Shown: positions 17,481 through 28,508 of the stretch, piece after piece
Numbering within the stretch: position 1 is the first letter of the stretch
Layout of the letters: every line of letters begins with the position of its first letter
Source of the DNA: Lactobacillus johnsonii
GTDB taxonomy: Bacteria; Bacillota; Bacilli; Lactobacillales; Lactobacillaceae
DNA: 64,000 bases
Reading direction: 5' to 3'
Assembly (NCBI RefSeq): GCF_014058685.1
Contig: NZ_CP059055.1
Span: 1,887,417-1,951,416, forward strand
Made by a program: the position numbers and the translations under genes
Notes under the pieces: generated by a model
The model's input: only the letters and a program-made list of their open reading frames with translations
Databases searched by the model: none
What the model was told of the DNA's origin: nothing

Positions 17481-17894
17481 ATGGCAGTCAAACCTATTAT
17501 TCATGATGAACTTTCTTTAAAATTTAAGTCTCTACCAGCAACTAAACAAGATTTAGGAGCAGCCACTGATTTAAAGGACACTTTACTGGCTAATAAGGAT
17601 AGAGCAGCTGGCCTCGCCGCAAATATGATTGGTGTTCAAAAACGAATTATTGCTTTATTTGTTGGACCACTCCCAATTGTGATGCTTAACCCAATCATTG
17701 TGACCCAAGATGATAAATATTTAGCTTATGAGGGATGCCTTTCTTTAACTGGCGAACGTCCAACCGAAAGATACAAGAACATCACAGTTAAATATCAAAA
17801 TGAGAATTTAGAAACTCGGCAGCAAAGTTTCTCTGATTTTACTGCTGAGGTAATTCAACATGAAGTTGATCACTGTAATGGAATTTTGCTTTAA
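17481..17894 (+). CDS. Peptide deformylase-family protein (variant motif I)
   Basis: 137 residues, shorter than the usual 165-190. The zinc ligands are present: Cys in EGCLSL (motif II) and both His in QHEVDH (motif III) with the catalytic Glu. Motif I reads GLAANMIGV, with Met where deformylases have Gln (GxxAxQxG), a residue that polarises the active-site water. It may be a second, altered deformylase or a paralogue with another role. Monocistronic. Confidence 0.78.
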   Translation: MAVKPIIHDELSLKFKSLPATKQDLGAATDLKDTLLANKDRAAGLAANMIGVQKRIIALFVGPLPIVMLNPIIVTQDDKYLAYEGCLSLTGERPTERYKNITVKYQNENLETRQQSFSDFTAEVIQHEVDHCNGILL

Positions 17895-17926
17895 TTAAAA
17901 AATTTTTACGTATAATATTTTTCACA

Positions 17927-17976
17927 AAAAAAGGTAGAGTACTCGACCTGAAAATCGAATACTCTACCTTTTTATT
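17927..17976. terminator. Bidirectional terminator
   Basis: AAAAAGGTAGAGTA and its complement around a central loop, T run on both strands' exits; between convergent genes. Confidence 0.85.
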
Positions 17977-18522
17977 TTAGAATTGGCGATTCGTTGGACC
18001 ACGTTCAACTTTAATTCTAACTATCAAATGGATTAAATTATACAGCAAAGTTAATGCTAATAAAATTATCCAAAAAGCAATAAATGCATAAATAATTAGT
18101 AAAATAGCTGGAAAAACACCTAAAAAAGTTGCTACTAAACTATCAGCTAACTTCAATTTCTTATTCAGAATTCCTTCTCTAATCATCTGATAGGTCTTAA
18201 ATCCTAAATAGCCTGAGCCCGCAATTCCAAATAGTCTTAGTAAAAGATCAACGTTTACAAAAGCCAAAATCATACTAAATACAATGTAAAAAACATCAAT
18301 TACAACCATAAAAATTCGCACTATTTTCGTAATCACATGCTCTTCTTCTAATTTTTGTTCCATATCAATAAGGTAATAAATAATTGCACATACGCCCACT
18401 AATCGATACAACCAACTTAAATTTTTTAAGGCTAAAAAGATTATGATTATACTCAGAATGATCCCAATCACGCCGATTATATGGTTTAACTTTCTATTTT
18501 TAATAATTAAGTCTGGGCGCAT
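17977..18522 (-). CDS. Four-helix membrane protein, paralogue A
   Basis: 181 residues with about five hydrophobic stretches (near residues 15-50, 60-110, 130-165). I do not recognise the family. It is clearly a tandem paralogue of the next gene: both have IIYYLIDMEQ / ILYYWIDVEQ near residue 45, GYLGFKT near 110, YNLIHLIVRIKVE at the end and a polar tail (TNRQF / TNREL). Probably co-transcribed as the second gene of a pair, 21 bases after paralogue B. Function unknown. Confidence 0.72.
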   Translation of the reverse strand: MRPDLIIKNRKLNHIIGVIGIILSIIIIFLALKNLSWLYRLVGVCAIIYYLIDMEQKLEEEHVITKIVRIFMVVIDVFYIVFSMILAFVNVDLLLRLFGIAGSGYLGFKTYQMIREGILNKKLKLADSLVATFLGVFPAILLIIYAFIAFWIILLALTLLYNLIHLIVRIKVERGPTNRQF

Positions 18523-18543
18523 CTACTCATCCCTTTCTTTTTT

Positions 18544-19101
18544 CTATAGTTCTCGGTTAGTTCCGTCATGTTCAACCTTAATTCTGACAATTAGGTGAAT
18601 CAGATTATAGGCTAAAGTAAAAATCAAAAGGAAGAGCCAAAGAATGTCTTTAGGAGTAAGTAATATAAGCAAGATTGCAGCTCCGAGTCCAAGACAAATT
18701 GCGACTATACTCTCCCCAAATTTCAGTTTTTTATTCTTCAAATCTTTACGAAATACCGCGTTCGTCTTAAAGCCTAAATATCCTGCACTTATAATGCCAA
18801 AAGCTAGTAATAAATAATTTAAATTAATGAAAGCAAAAACAATACTAGTCAGCTCATAAACTATTCCAAGGATAATAAAAATAATCTTCTGCGTCCTATT
18901 AATTGCCTTACTGTCTTCAAGCATCTGTTCCACATCAATCCAGTAGTAGAGAATAACTGCTACGACAATGAAAGTAAGTAGCCAACCAATATTTTTCAAT
19001 GTAAAGAAAACCATCATCAAAGCAATCAATAAGCTGATAATGCCAAAATACTTATCTTGCTTTCGTCTTTTAGCTAGTTCAATCCATCTTTTATCGTCCA
19101 T
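18544..19101 (-). CDS. Four-helix membrane protein, paralogue B
   Basis: 185 residues, paralogue of the preceding entry with the same hydrophobic profile and the shared segments DVEQ, AGYLGFKT and YNLIHLIVRIKVE. A charged N-terminus (MDDKRWIELAKRRKQDKYFG) precedes the first helix, consistent with an inside N-terminus. AAGGTGAGTAG precedes the ATG. Unknown family and function; the pair lies divergent to the copper operon but nothing links them to copper. Confidence 0.72.
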   Translation of the reverse strand: MDDKRWIELAKRRKQDKYFGIISLLIALMMVFFTLKNIGWLLTFIVVAVILYYWIDVEQMLEDSKAINRTQKIIFIILGIVYELTSIVFAFINLNYLLLAFGIISAGYLGFKTNAVFRKDLKNKKLKFGESIVAICLGLGAAILLILLTPKDILWLFLLIFTLAYNLIHLIVRIKVEHDGTNREL

Positions 19102-19200
19102 CTACTCACCTTCTTAACTTATTTGTCTAGATTTTACTATGAAATGAGTATTTTAACAATAATTTAATTATATTTTTATTAAGTGCATCAATCTTTATTG

Positions 19201-19240
19201 TTGACAAATGTAAACATAAAATTATATGATTACATTCGTA
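19201..19240 (+). promoter_or_regulatory. copY: cop promoter with two CopY boxes
   Basis: TTGACA (19201-19206) with a -10 at about 19225-19230 (TATGAT). GACAAATGTA (19203-19212) and TACATTCGTA (19231-19240) match the cop box core KACANNYGTA. The two sites bracket the promoter as in enterococcal and streptococcal cop operons, so CopY repression relieved by copper is expected. Confidence 0.85.
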
Positions 19241-19258
19241 AACGAAAGGAATATATAA

Positions 19259-19693
19259 ATGAATGAAAAGAATTTATCTTCAATTTCAGACAGTGAATGG
19301 GAAGTAATGCGCATTGTCTGGACATTAGGTGAAACAAATACGAAACAAATTTTAAACGAGCTTCAGACTAAAAAAGATTGGACAGATTCTACTATCAAAA
19401 CTTTAATTAGACGTCTCGTTCAAAAAGGATGGTTAAATGCTAAGCAAGATGGACGCCGGTACATCTACACGGCTACGGTTAATCAAACCGAAATGATGTA
19501 CAACGAAGCTAAAACCTTACTAAATAGAATGTGTGACATGCACAAGGGAGAGGTAATTTTGAAACTTTTAGAAGACTCTCCCGTTTCTAAAGGTGATTTA
19601 ATGAAGATGAAAAAAGAGATAAGTCAAAAAGAAAAAACGGCACCTAAGATGGTTCCCTGCAATTGCTTAAAAACAGGTTCTACTATTTGTTAG
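19259..19693 (+). CDS. copY: Copper-responsive repressor CopY
   Basis: 144 residues of the BlaI/MecI/CopY family. Winged helix at 8-75 (ISDSEWEVMRIVWTLGETNTKQI). The C-terminus has CNCLKTGSTIC, a CxC plus one distal cysteine, i.e. one cysteine short of the enterococcal CxCxxxxCxC metal hook. First gene of the operon, behind two cop boxes. Expected to bind the promoter in its zinc form and leave when copper(I) displaces zinc. Confidence 0.92.
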   Translation: MNEKNLSSISDSEWEVMRIVWTLGETNTKQILNELQTKKDWTDSTIKTLIRRLVQKGWLNAKQDGRRYIYTATVNQTEMMYNEAKTLLNRMCDMHKGEVILKLLEDSPVSKGDLMKMKKEISQKEKTAPKMVPCNCLKTGSTIC

Positions 19694-19705
19694 GAGGAAA
19701 TAAGA

Positions 19706-20083
19706 ATGAGCGTTAGTCAGATCGTCGCCTTAATCGTAGGAGTAATTTTAATCGGCTTTATTATTTGGTGGTTCTTTGGCAAACATAAGGAAGCTGCCGG
19801 TACGAGCACAATTGTTAATGATGAACAAACTGCAACAATTGTTGTAAATGGTGGTTATTCACCTTCAACAGTAATTCTTAAAAAAGGGGTGCCGGCGCAA
19901 GTTAACTTTGACATGCGGGACACAACAGCGTGTTTATCCCATGTTGTTTTCGAACAATTAGGAGTTAATGAGGACTTAACCAAACAAAAAATTACTACTG
20001 TCAATATTCCGACAGACAAGGCCGGAACTTATAACTTTGCTTGCGGAATGGATATGTTCCACGGAAAAGTCATCGTTAAATAA
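19706..20083 (+). CDS. Membrane-anchored cupredoxin-domain copper protein (CupA-like)
   Basis: 125 residues. One N-terminal membrane helix (about 5-25, VALIVGVILIGFIIWWFFG) and a cupredoxin-like domain with the copper ligands Cys in TTACLSHVVF and Cys/Met in [10 protein letters not shown]. Streptococcal CupA has the same plan (anchor plus cupredoxin) and hands copper(I) to CopA. Located between copY and a second, soluble copy. Small gaps of 12 and 17 bases indicate one operon. Confidence 0.85.
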   Translation: MSVSQIVALIVGVILIGFIIWWFFGKHKEAAGTSTIVNDEQTATIVVNGGYSPSTVILKKGVPAQVNFDMRDTTACLSHVVFEQLGVNEDLTKQKITTVNIPTDKAGTYNFACGMDMFHGKVIVK

Positions 20084-20100
20084 AGAAAGGATCTATTAAA

Positions 20101-20388
20101 ATGAGCATTTTTTCAAAAAATCAAACCAAAAAAGTTGTTGTCAATGCAGAAAATCATGGCTATAAACCAGATACCATTACTTTTAAGCAAGGTAAACCTG
20201 CCCAATTAAAATTTATTCCATCTGACAATATGGGCTGTATGAACGAAGTAGTTTTTAAAGACTTGAATATAGATGACAAACTTGATGGTAAAAAAGAAGT
20301 TATTGTCAATATCCCTACAGACAAGCCTGCTACTTATAATTGGAGTTGCGGAATGGACATGTTTCATGGGAAGGTTGTTGTTAAATAA
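20101..20388 (+). CDS. Soluble cupredoxin-domain copper protein
   Basis: 95 residues, essentially the cupredoxin domain of the previous gene without the membrane anchor. Ligand motifs are kept: MGCMNEVVF and [14 protein letters not shown]. In this copy the first loop has an extra Met next to Cys (MGCM), giving a methionine-rich copper(I) site. Likely a cytosolic copper chaperone or an N-terminal metal-binding domain detached from the ATPase, whose own N-terminus has none. Its stop codon overlaps the ATPase start by one base. Confidence 0.85.
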   Translation: MSIFSKNQTKKVVVNAENHGYKPDTITFKQGKPAQLKFIPSDNMGCMNEVVFKDLNIDDKLDGKKEVIVNIPTDKPATYNWSCGMDMFHGKVVVK

Positions 20389-22313
20389 TGAAGTTATCAA
20401 ACATTAAAAGATTTTGGATATCTTTTATCCTCTCTATCCCAATGCTTATTCAAATGTTTGCAATGCCATTTCATTGGATGATGCCAGGATATAATTGGAT
20501 TGCTCTTATCACAACCACAATCATTATGGCAATCTCTGCACTTCCTTACTGGAAAAGTGCTATTGCCGCTTTCAAAAAGCATAGTGCTAATATGAATACC
20601 TTAGTAGCTACTGGTACAGCTGTTGCGTATTTCTATAGTATCTTTGCTATGATTACTAACCGTCCAGTTTACTTTGAAAGTGCAGCATTTGTTACTGTCT
20701 TCGTCTTACTAGGTGACGCTATGGAAGAAAAGATGCATGATAACGCGTCAAATGCCTTAGGTAAATTAATGGGTTTACAAGCAAAAGATGCGGAAGTTCA
20801 AAGAGATGGTAAATTTGTAAAAATTCCACTTGATCAAGTTCAAGCTGGCGACATTATTCGCGTTAAGCCAGGTGAAAAAATTCCAGTTGATGGTGAGATT
20901 CTAGAAGGTGTTACTACACTGGATGAATCAATGGTTACCGGTGAAAGTATGCCGGTAGTTAAAAAAGTTGGTGACACCGTTGTAGGGTCAACTATTAATA
21001 GTAACGGTACAATCACTTTCAAGGCTACTAAAGTTGGTTCTGACACCATGCTTGCTCAAATTGTTGATTTAGTTAAAAAAGCTCAGACTAGTCATGCTCC
21101 AATTCAAAACTTAACGGATAAAATTTCTAATATTTTTGTCCCTGCTGTTATGATTATTGCCATTTTAACTTTTATCATTTGGTACTCATTCCTTGGAGCA
21201 ACCGCTGTTGAAGCAATGCTTTTTGCAGTTAGCGTGATCGTTATTGCCTGCCCATGTGCTTTAGGACTTGCTACTCCAACCGCTTTAATGGTTGGTACTG
21301 CTCGTAGCGCTAAAATGGGAGTTTTGATCAAGAACGGTGAAGTTCTTCAAGACGTTAGTGACTTAAATACTGTTGTCTTTGATAAAACAGGTACTATCAC
21401 TGTTGGTAAACCTGAAGTTACTGATATTGTCGGTGACAAAAAACAAGTTTTAAGAATTGCTGCAAGTCTTGAAGAGTCGTCTGAACACCCGCTTGCTACA
21501 GCGATAGTTAAAAAAGCAGATTCTGAAAAATTACAAATCGAAAAAGTTAGCGACTTTGAAGCAATTGAAGGTAAAGGCGTTAAAGCTAATTACCATGATC
21601 AAACAGCTTTTGTTGGAAGCAATCGATTACTAGCCGACGTCAACATTTCCCAGGAAATGAACCAGCAAGCTACAAAATTACAAGAAGAAGCTAAAACAGT
21701 TGTTTATGTCGGCTTAAATGGTGAAATTATTGGCTTAATTGCTATTCAAGATATTCCTAAATCAAGCTCTAAAGAAGCTATCAGTGAACTTAAGAAACGT
21801 GGATTAAAGACAGTAATGCTTACCGGTGATAATGAAAAAGTTGCTCAAGCCATTGCTAATGAAGTTGGCATTGACCAAGTTATTGCCGGCGTTTTACCAA
21901 ATGAAAAAGCTGAACATATTCAAGAGCTTCAACAAAATGGCGATAAGGTAGCCTTTGTTGGGGATGGTATCAATGATGCTCCTGCTCTTTCAACAGCTGA
22001 TGTAGGAATTGCTATGGGATCTGGTACAGATATTGCTATTGACTCGGGTGGTATCGTCTTAGTTCAAAATGATTTAAGAGGTGTTGTTCGCGCTCTTGAT
22101 ATTTCAAAGAAGACCTTTAATCGTATTAAATTAAACCTCTTCTGGGCTCTTATCTACAATACAATTGGTATCCCAATTGCAGCTGGCTTATTCGTTGGTT
22201 TAGGTTTTACGCTAAGTCCTGAACTAGCCGGTTTAGCTATGGCATTTTCATCTGTTTCAGTTGTTGGCAGTTCCCTACTTTTGAATAAAACAAAAATTGC
22301 TGGAACTAATTAA
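20388..22313 (+). CDS. copA: Copper-exporting P1B-type ATPase
   Basis: 641 residues. Full P-type core: actuator GESMP (TGES), metal-site CPC in [18 protein letters not shown], phosphorylation site DKTGTIT, SSEHPLA (the P1B His-Pro pair), MLTGDN, and [10 protein letters not shown]. It starts directly at the membrane domain with no CxxC metal-binding domain or His-rich tail; the two cupredoxins encoded just upstream may serve this role. Overlap TAATG with the previous gene shows translational coupling. Predicted copper(I) efflux; a CopB-type name is possible. Confidence 0.93.
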   Translation: MKLSNIKRFWISFILSIPMLIQMFAMPFHWMMPGYNWIALITTTIIMAISALPYWKSAIAAFKKHSANMNTLVATGTAVAYFYSIFAMITNRPVYFESAAFVTVFVLLGDAMEEKMHDNASNALGKLMGLQAKDAEVQRDGKFVKIPLDQVQAGDIIRVKPGEKIPVDGEILEGVTTLDESMVTGESMPVVKKVGDTVVGSTINSNGTITFKATKVGSDTMLAQIVDLVKKAQTSHAPIQNLTDKISNIFVPAVMIIAILTFIIWYSFLGATAVEAMLFAVSVIVIACPCALGLATPTALMVGTARSAKMGVLIKNGEVLQDVSDLNTVVFDKTGTITVGKPEVTDIVGDKKQVLRIAASLEESSEHPLATAIVKKADSEKLQIEKVSDFEAIEGKGVKANYHDQTAFVGSNRLLADVNISQEMNQQATKLQEEAKTVVYVGLNGEIIGLIAIQDIPKSSSKEAISELKKRGLKTVMLTGDNEKVAQAIANEVGIDQVIAGVLPNEKAEHIQELQQNGDKVAFVGDGINDAPALSTADVGIAMGSGTDIAIDSGGIVLVQNDLRGVVRALDISKKTFNRIKLNLFWALIYNTIGIPIAAGLFVGLGFTLSPELAGLAMAFSSVSVVGSSLLLNKTKIAGTN

Positions 22314-22353
22314 TGTAATTTATTTTTATAGTGATAACTAGTTTTTCTCAAGT

Positions 22354-22394
22354 AAAAAATCAGTTCTATCTTAACGATATGAGCTGATTTTTTA
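22354..22394 (+). terminator. cop operon terminator
   Basis: AAAAAATCAGTTC / GAGCTGATTTTTT stem, T run inside and after the descending arm. Confidence 0.82.
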
Positions 22395-22541
22395 TTTTCT
22401 TAATTTTTGCTCCAATTTGTTATTCATCTCATTTTTTGCAACCCTTTTCATTTTATGAGTGGTTTTATTTAAAGTTTGGATACCCTTCTCCTATAATGAA
22501 GCTGGTAGTCAAAATCAATGGATGTTAAAAAGGAGAATAAT

Positions 22542-25500
22542 ATGTTGTCAAAAAACAATTTTAAAGAACGTCTCCGTAAAATGGAGGATCGACAAGATAG
22601 ATTTTCAATTAGAAAATTTTCTATAGGAGCAGTCTCTGTGTTAATTGGCTCATTTATTTTTGGTGTCCAATCCACACAAGTTGCTCATGCGGATACTTTG
22701 GCTGAAAAAGATAGCACTGTAGTATCTACTAAAGACAGTTCAAAAGTAGTTGCCAAAAGTAATAGTGACACTTCTAATCCGTCTTCAAATAATCACTTAC
22801 AATCTGCTAATCAGACAATCGATACTAATACAGCCAGCTACAACCAGTGAACTTAAACCAGTTAGCTCTAATACAATCTCAGCTGTTAAGCAAGCCACTC
22901 CAGACATAGAGAGCGGCTCAAATAATCAAACTCTATTAACAAAAAGCAATGCTATAAACCAATCTCAACCTAATACTCAAGAAAGCTCAAATAATCAAGA
23001 AAATAGTGTTTCCACAATAAATAACCCTAGTGTTAATGATAAGGAAAATACTGAAAAAGCTGATACTCTTAACACAGATACAACTATTAGTGACGCACCT
23101 AATTATCCTGATACTCATGGAGTAGTACCTACAAGCCAATACATATTTGACCAGTTTACTCTAACTAATGGTCAATTAACAAATGATGCATATACTCCTT
23201 TAAATATGGTAATTACTTTAACTACTGATAGAAGTAATCCAGGAAGTATATTAAACTATTACATCACTAATAATGATTATTCCAAAGTATATGCTAACGA
23301 TGCAATTAATGTAGACCAATACGTAAACTATACTGGAGTCGGTCCATATCCATCTTCAAATTTAGTAATCTATAATTTTGGACAGAATGGAATTAGTGTA
23401 AATGAAAATAACAATAATTTTGGATTAGCATTTACATTTGGTTATGGAAAATATGATTCAATGATTAAGTCAAATGATCCTAATCCATTTTCATCCTCAA
23501 ATGTTTCAAATGCCTGGGGAGACACGACACCAACCAATGTTACCCAAACTATCACTTACGTTGATGCTCAAACTGGACAACCTATGCCAAATACGCCAAC
23601 CATTGAGTCAAATGGATTAACAGGACAAATATATCAAGTTGATCCTGCAGCCGAAAAAATTATAAAAGGCTATTACTTAGTTAATAAAGAAAGAGATCAC
23701 GGTGTTATTTCTCAATATAAAAATGGTGGAACTTACACTAATGAATGGGTTTCTCAAAGTGGACAACTAATAAAAGAAGTATGGCATCAAATAAATTCTA
23801 ATGGTGTTATGCAAGTTGATGTTTATATCAATAATGTACAAAAATATGATCCAAATAATTTAAAGGGTATTGTCTACCCTTCCACAATGTCTAAAGATGG
23901 CCCTACACAATTAAATATCGACAATGGATCCTATGTCTTTCCTAATCCATATGTAGAACAAACAAGTAATATTGAACTTAAATATGATCCATTAGGTCAT
24001 ATAATTCCTGTAACACCTGATGGTAATCCAATTCCAAACGCACCTACTCCGCAATATACTAATAGTCCTACTAATCCTAGTGCAGTAGAGCCAAATGAAC
24101 CAGTTCCAAATATCCCAGGATATACGCCGAAAGTTTCAATAGTAACACCAACTGATCCTGGTACAGATACAAAAGTAATCTATGTTCCAATCGAACAAGG
24201 TTCAATAACTGTTACCGTTCATGATGTAACAGATAATGTAAACTTACCTCAATATGGTAAGAGCAGTGGTGAGCAAGATGTAGGTACTAGATTCACTTAT
24301 GATAAGAATACTGTAATTACAGATCTTGAAAACAAAGGTTATAAAGTTCTTAATCCAGATGTAGTAATTCCAACCACTATTAGTAAAGGTGCTCAAAATA
24401 TTGTTATTAATGTTGAACATGAGCTTGTTCCTGTAACACCAGAAAATCCAGGAACTCCAGGCCAACCTATTAATCCTAATAATCCAGACGGTCCAAAGTG
24501 GCCAGACGGAACTGCTAAGAATAATTTAGAAGCAACCGGTACTCAAACAATTCATTATGAAGGTGCTGGCAATAAGACACCAGCTGATAATATTCAACAT
24601 TTCACTTTCACTAAGAGCGCTACAGTTGATAAGGTAACTGGCAAAGTTGTTAGTGAAACTGGTTGGAATGTTTCTAGTCATACATTTGGTAACGTTGATA
24701 CACCAGTAGTAGCGGGCTATCATGCAGATAAGTCTGTTGATGGTGGGGCTACAATTACTCCTGATGACTTGAATAAGACAATTGTGGTAACTTATGCACC
24801 AAATGGTCATGTAATTCCTGTTGGCCCTAATGGTCAACCAATTCCTGATGCTCCACAGCCTCAGTTCCCAACCAACCCTGATAACCCAACAGGAACAACA
24901 CCAAGTGAAGTTCCAGTAGTACCAGGATATCACCCTGAAAATGGTAAACCCGGTGATCCTGTAGATCCTGTTCCGGGTAAACCTGGTGAGAATGTTCCTG
25001 TGAAATATGTTCCAGACACTCCAACTCCTGAAACTTACACTGGTTCTCAAACCATTAAGTTTGTTGATGGAAATGGAACTGAACTTCATACTCCTGATAC
25101 TCAGACCGTAACTAACTTAACTGGAGATCACACATTTGGCAAGATCAATACTCCTGTTATTAAGGGCTACACTACTACTGAAACCACTGCCGGTGGAGCA
25201 ACAGTAACTAAGGAAAATCCTAATGCTGTAATTACTGTTACTTACACTCCAAATGGCCACATTATCCCTGTCGGTCCTGATGGTAAGCCAATTCCTGATG
25301 CTCCACAGCCACAATTCCCTACTAATCCTGATAATCCAAGTGAAACTACTCCGGGTCAAGTTCCTGACGTTCCAGGCTATCACCCAGAATCTGGTAAGCC
25401 TGGTGAACCAGTAAATCCTGTTCCGGGCAAACCAGGCGAGAACGTTCCTGTGAAGTATGTTCCAGATACTCCAACTCCTGAAACTTACACTGGTTCTCAA

Positions 25501-28404
25501 ACCATTAAGTTCGTTGATGGAACTACTGGCAAAGAGATTGAAAGTCCTAATGTTCAAACAGCCACTAACTTAACTGGAGACCACACATTTGGCAAGATCA
25601 ACACGCCTGTTATTAAGGGTTACACTACAACTGAAACAACAGCTGGTGGCGCTACTGTAACTAAGAACAATCCTAATGCCACAATTACTGTGACCTACAC
25701 TCCAAATGGCCACATTATTCCTGTCGGTCCGGATGGCAAGCCAATTCCAGATGCACCACAGCCACAATTCCCAACTAACCCTAATAACCCTAGTGAAACT
25801 ACTCCGAGTCAAGTCCCAGATGTTCCTGGTTACCATCCTGAAAACGGAAAGCCTGGCGAACCTGTAAACCCTGTTCCAGGTAAACCTGGTGAGAATGTTC
25901 CTGTTAAATACGTTCCAAACACCCCAACCCCTGAAACTTATAATGGTTCTCAAACCATTAAGTTCGTTGATGGCACTACTGGCAAGGAGATTGAAAGTCC
26001 TAATGTTCAAAAAGCTACTAACTTAACTGGAGATCACACATTTGGCAAGATCAATACTCCTGTTATTAAGGGCTACACTACTACAGAAACTACCGCTGGT
26101 GGAGCTACTGTAACTAAGAACAACCCTAACGCCACAATTACTGTTACCTACACACCAAATGGCCACATTATCCCTGTCGGTCCTGATGGTAAGCCAATTC
26201 CTGATGCACCACAGCCACAATTCCCAACTAACCCTGATAACCCTAGTGAAACTACTCCTGGGCAAGTTCCTGATGTTCCTGGTTACCACCCTGAAAGCGG
26301 AAAGCCTGGCGAACCTGTAAACCCTGTTCCGGGTAAACCTGGTGAGAATGTTCCTGTTAAATACGTTCCAAACACCCCAACTCCTGAAACTTACACTGGT
26401 TCTCAAACCATTAAGTTTGTTGATGGAACTACTGGCAAAGAGATTGAAAGTCCTAATGTTCAAAAAGCTACTAACTTAACTGGTGAGCACACATTTGGCA
26501 AGATCAATACTCCAGTTATTAAAGGCTACACTACTACAGAAACTACCGCCGGTGGAGCAACAGTAACGAAGGAAAATCCTAACGCTGTAATTACTGTGAC
26601 CTACACACCAAACGGTCATATCATTCCTGTCGGTCCTGATGGTAAGCCAATTCCTGATGCACCACAGCCACAATTCCCAACTAACCCTGATAACCCTAGT
26701 GAAACTACTCCTGGGCAAGTTCCTGATGTTCCTGGTTACCACCCTGAAAGCGGAAAGCCTGGCGAACCTGTAAACCCTGTTCCGGGTAAACCTGGTGAGA
26801 ATGTTCCTGTTAAATACGTTCCAAACACCCCAACTCCTGAAACTTACACTGGTTCTCAAACCATTAAGTTCGTTGACGGAAATGGAACTGAACTTCATAC
26901 TCCTGATACCCAGACCGCAACTAACTTAACTGGCGACCACACATTTGGTAAGATCAACACTCCTGTTATTAAGGGCTACACTACTACTGAAACCACTGCC
27001 GGTGGAGCAACAGTAACGAAGAACAACCCTAACGCCACAATTACTGTTACCTACACTCCAAATGGTCATATCATTCCAGTAGGCCCAGATGGTAAGCCTA
27101 TTCCTGATGCTCCACAGCCACAATTTCCAACCAATCCTGATAACCCTAGTGAAACTACTCCTGGGCAAGTTCCTGATGTTCCTGGTTACCACCCTGAATC
27201 TGGTAAACCTGGCGAACCTGTAGATCCTGTTCCGGGTAAACCTGGTGAGAATGTTCCTGTGAAATATGTTCCAGACACTCCAACTCCTGAAACTTACACT
27301 GGTTCTCAAACCATTAAGTTTGTTGATGGAAATGGAACTGAACTTCATACTCCTGATACTCAGACCGTAACTAACTTAACTGGAGATCACACATTTGGCA
27401 AGATCAATACTCCTGTTATTAAGGGCTACACTACTACTGAAACCACTGCTGGTGGAGCAACAGTAACGAAGGAAAATCCTAATGCTGTAATTACTGTTAC
27501 TTACACTCCAAATGGTCATATCATTCCAGTAGGCCCAGATGGCAAGCCTATTCCTGATGCTCCACAGCCACAATTTCCAACTAACCCTGATAACCCTAGT
27601 GAAACTACTCCGGGTCAAGTCCCAGATGTTCCAGGTTATCACCCAGAATCTGGTAAGCCTGGTGAACCGGTAAATTCTGTTCCTGGCAAACCTGGCGAAG
27701 ACATTCCTGTTAGGTATGTTCCTGATACCCCAGAAACCTACACTGGTAGTCAAACTATTAAATTTGTTGACGGTAAGACTGGGAAGGAGATTGAATCTCC
27801 AAATGTTCAAACTGCTACTAACTTAACTGGTAGCCACACATTTGGTAAGATCAACACTCCAGTAATCAAGGGCTACACTACTACGCAAATTACTGCTGGT
27901 GGTGCTACAGTAACTAGAGATAATCCAAATGCTGTTGTTACTGTAACTTATATTCCAAATGGTCACATCATCCCTGTTGGACCAAACGGCAAGCCTATTC
28001 CTAGTGCTGATCAACCTCAATTCCCTACTAACCCAGAGAACCCTACAGAAACTACTCCTGGTCAACTCCCTGTAGTTCCTGGTTATCATCCTGAAGTAGG
28101 TAAGCCAGGTGAAAATGTAAATCCTGTCCCAGGCAAACCTGGCGAAGACGTTCCTGTTAAGTACGTTCCTGACACTCCAGTCAAACCAAGCACACCATTT
28201 ACACCTACTACTCCTGAAACACCTAGAAATAATCCAACTCGTCCTTCAGAAACTCCAATTGCAAATAACGTTGAAAGTAACAAGAAGAAGGAAGAGCTTC
28301 CACAAACTGGAAGAAAAGAAAACCAAGCTCAACTAATCGGATTAGCAGTAGCTGGTATTATCTTCTTACTTGGATTAATCGGTGATCGGAAGAAGAAAGA
28401 ATAG
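22542..28404 (+). pseudogene. LPXTG mucin-binding (MucBP-repeat) adhesin, frameshifted near the N-terminus
   Basis: The gene starts at the ATG at 22542 (AAGGAG upstream) with a YSIRK-type signal (FSIRKFSIGAVSVLIGS) and runs to a TGA at 22848-22850. The rest, about 1850 residues, continues in the +1 frame to 28404. The frames overlap from 22750 to 22850; sense in the second frame resumes at PATTSELKPV, placing one extra base near 22830. Downstream: a unique domain (about 23100-24000), divergent Mub/MucBP units (24000-25030), seven near-identical repeats of about 150 residues, and sorting signal LPQTG with helix and RKKKE tail. Sortase-anchored mucus adhesin if intact. Real mutation, slippage or sequencing error are all possible. 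Confidence 0.85.
25031..28180 (+). repeat. Seven tandem MucBP repeats (453/450/444-bp units)
   Basis: Unit starts, taken at the GAAACTTAC (TYTGSQTIKFVDG) junction, are at about 25031, 25481, 25934, 26387, 26840, 27290 and 27734, so the period is 450-453 bp with a last unit of about 444. Each unit has a MucBP half (GSQTIKFVDG ... TVTYTPNGH) and a proline-rich linker (IPVGPDGKPIPDAPQPQFP). Two alternative openings, GNGTELHTPD and TTGKEIESPN, are shuffled between units. Confidence 0.93.
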
Positions 28405-28421
28405 CTTAACTTTAAGCGAAT

Positions 28422-28460
28422 AAAAAATGCGCTAAGATTAAATATCTTAACGCATTTTTC
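28422..28460. terminator. Bidirectional terminator (adhesin / proteinase)
   Basis: AAAAAATGCGCTAAGAT with near-complete complement after a 4-base loop; convergent genes. Confidence 0.88.
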
Positions 28461-28508
28461 TTTGCTCATAGAAAATGGATTTTAATTAAAAACATATTCC
28501 TTAAATAA

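Noticed and set aside
25031..28180. Regular repeats as a CRISPR array
   Set aside because: Units are 450 bp, in frame and code for MucBP domains; no short direct repeats with unique spacers or cas genes anywhere in the window.
24526..28283. Long antisense frames (140-187 codons) opposite each MucBP repeat
   Set aside because: They recur with the repeat period and stay open only because of the repeat's codon composition; Trp/Arg/Ser-rich products, no start signals.
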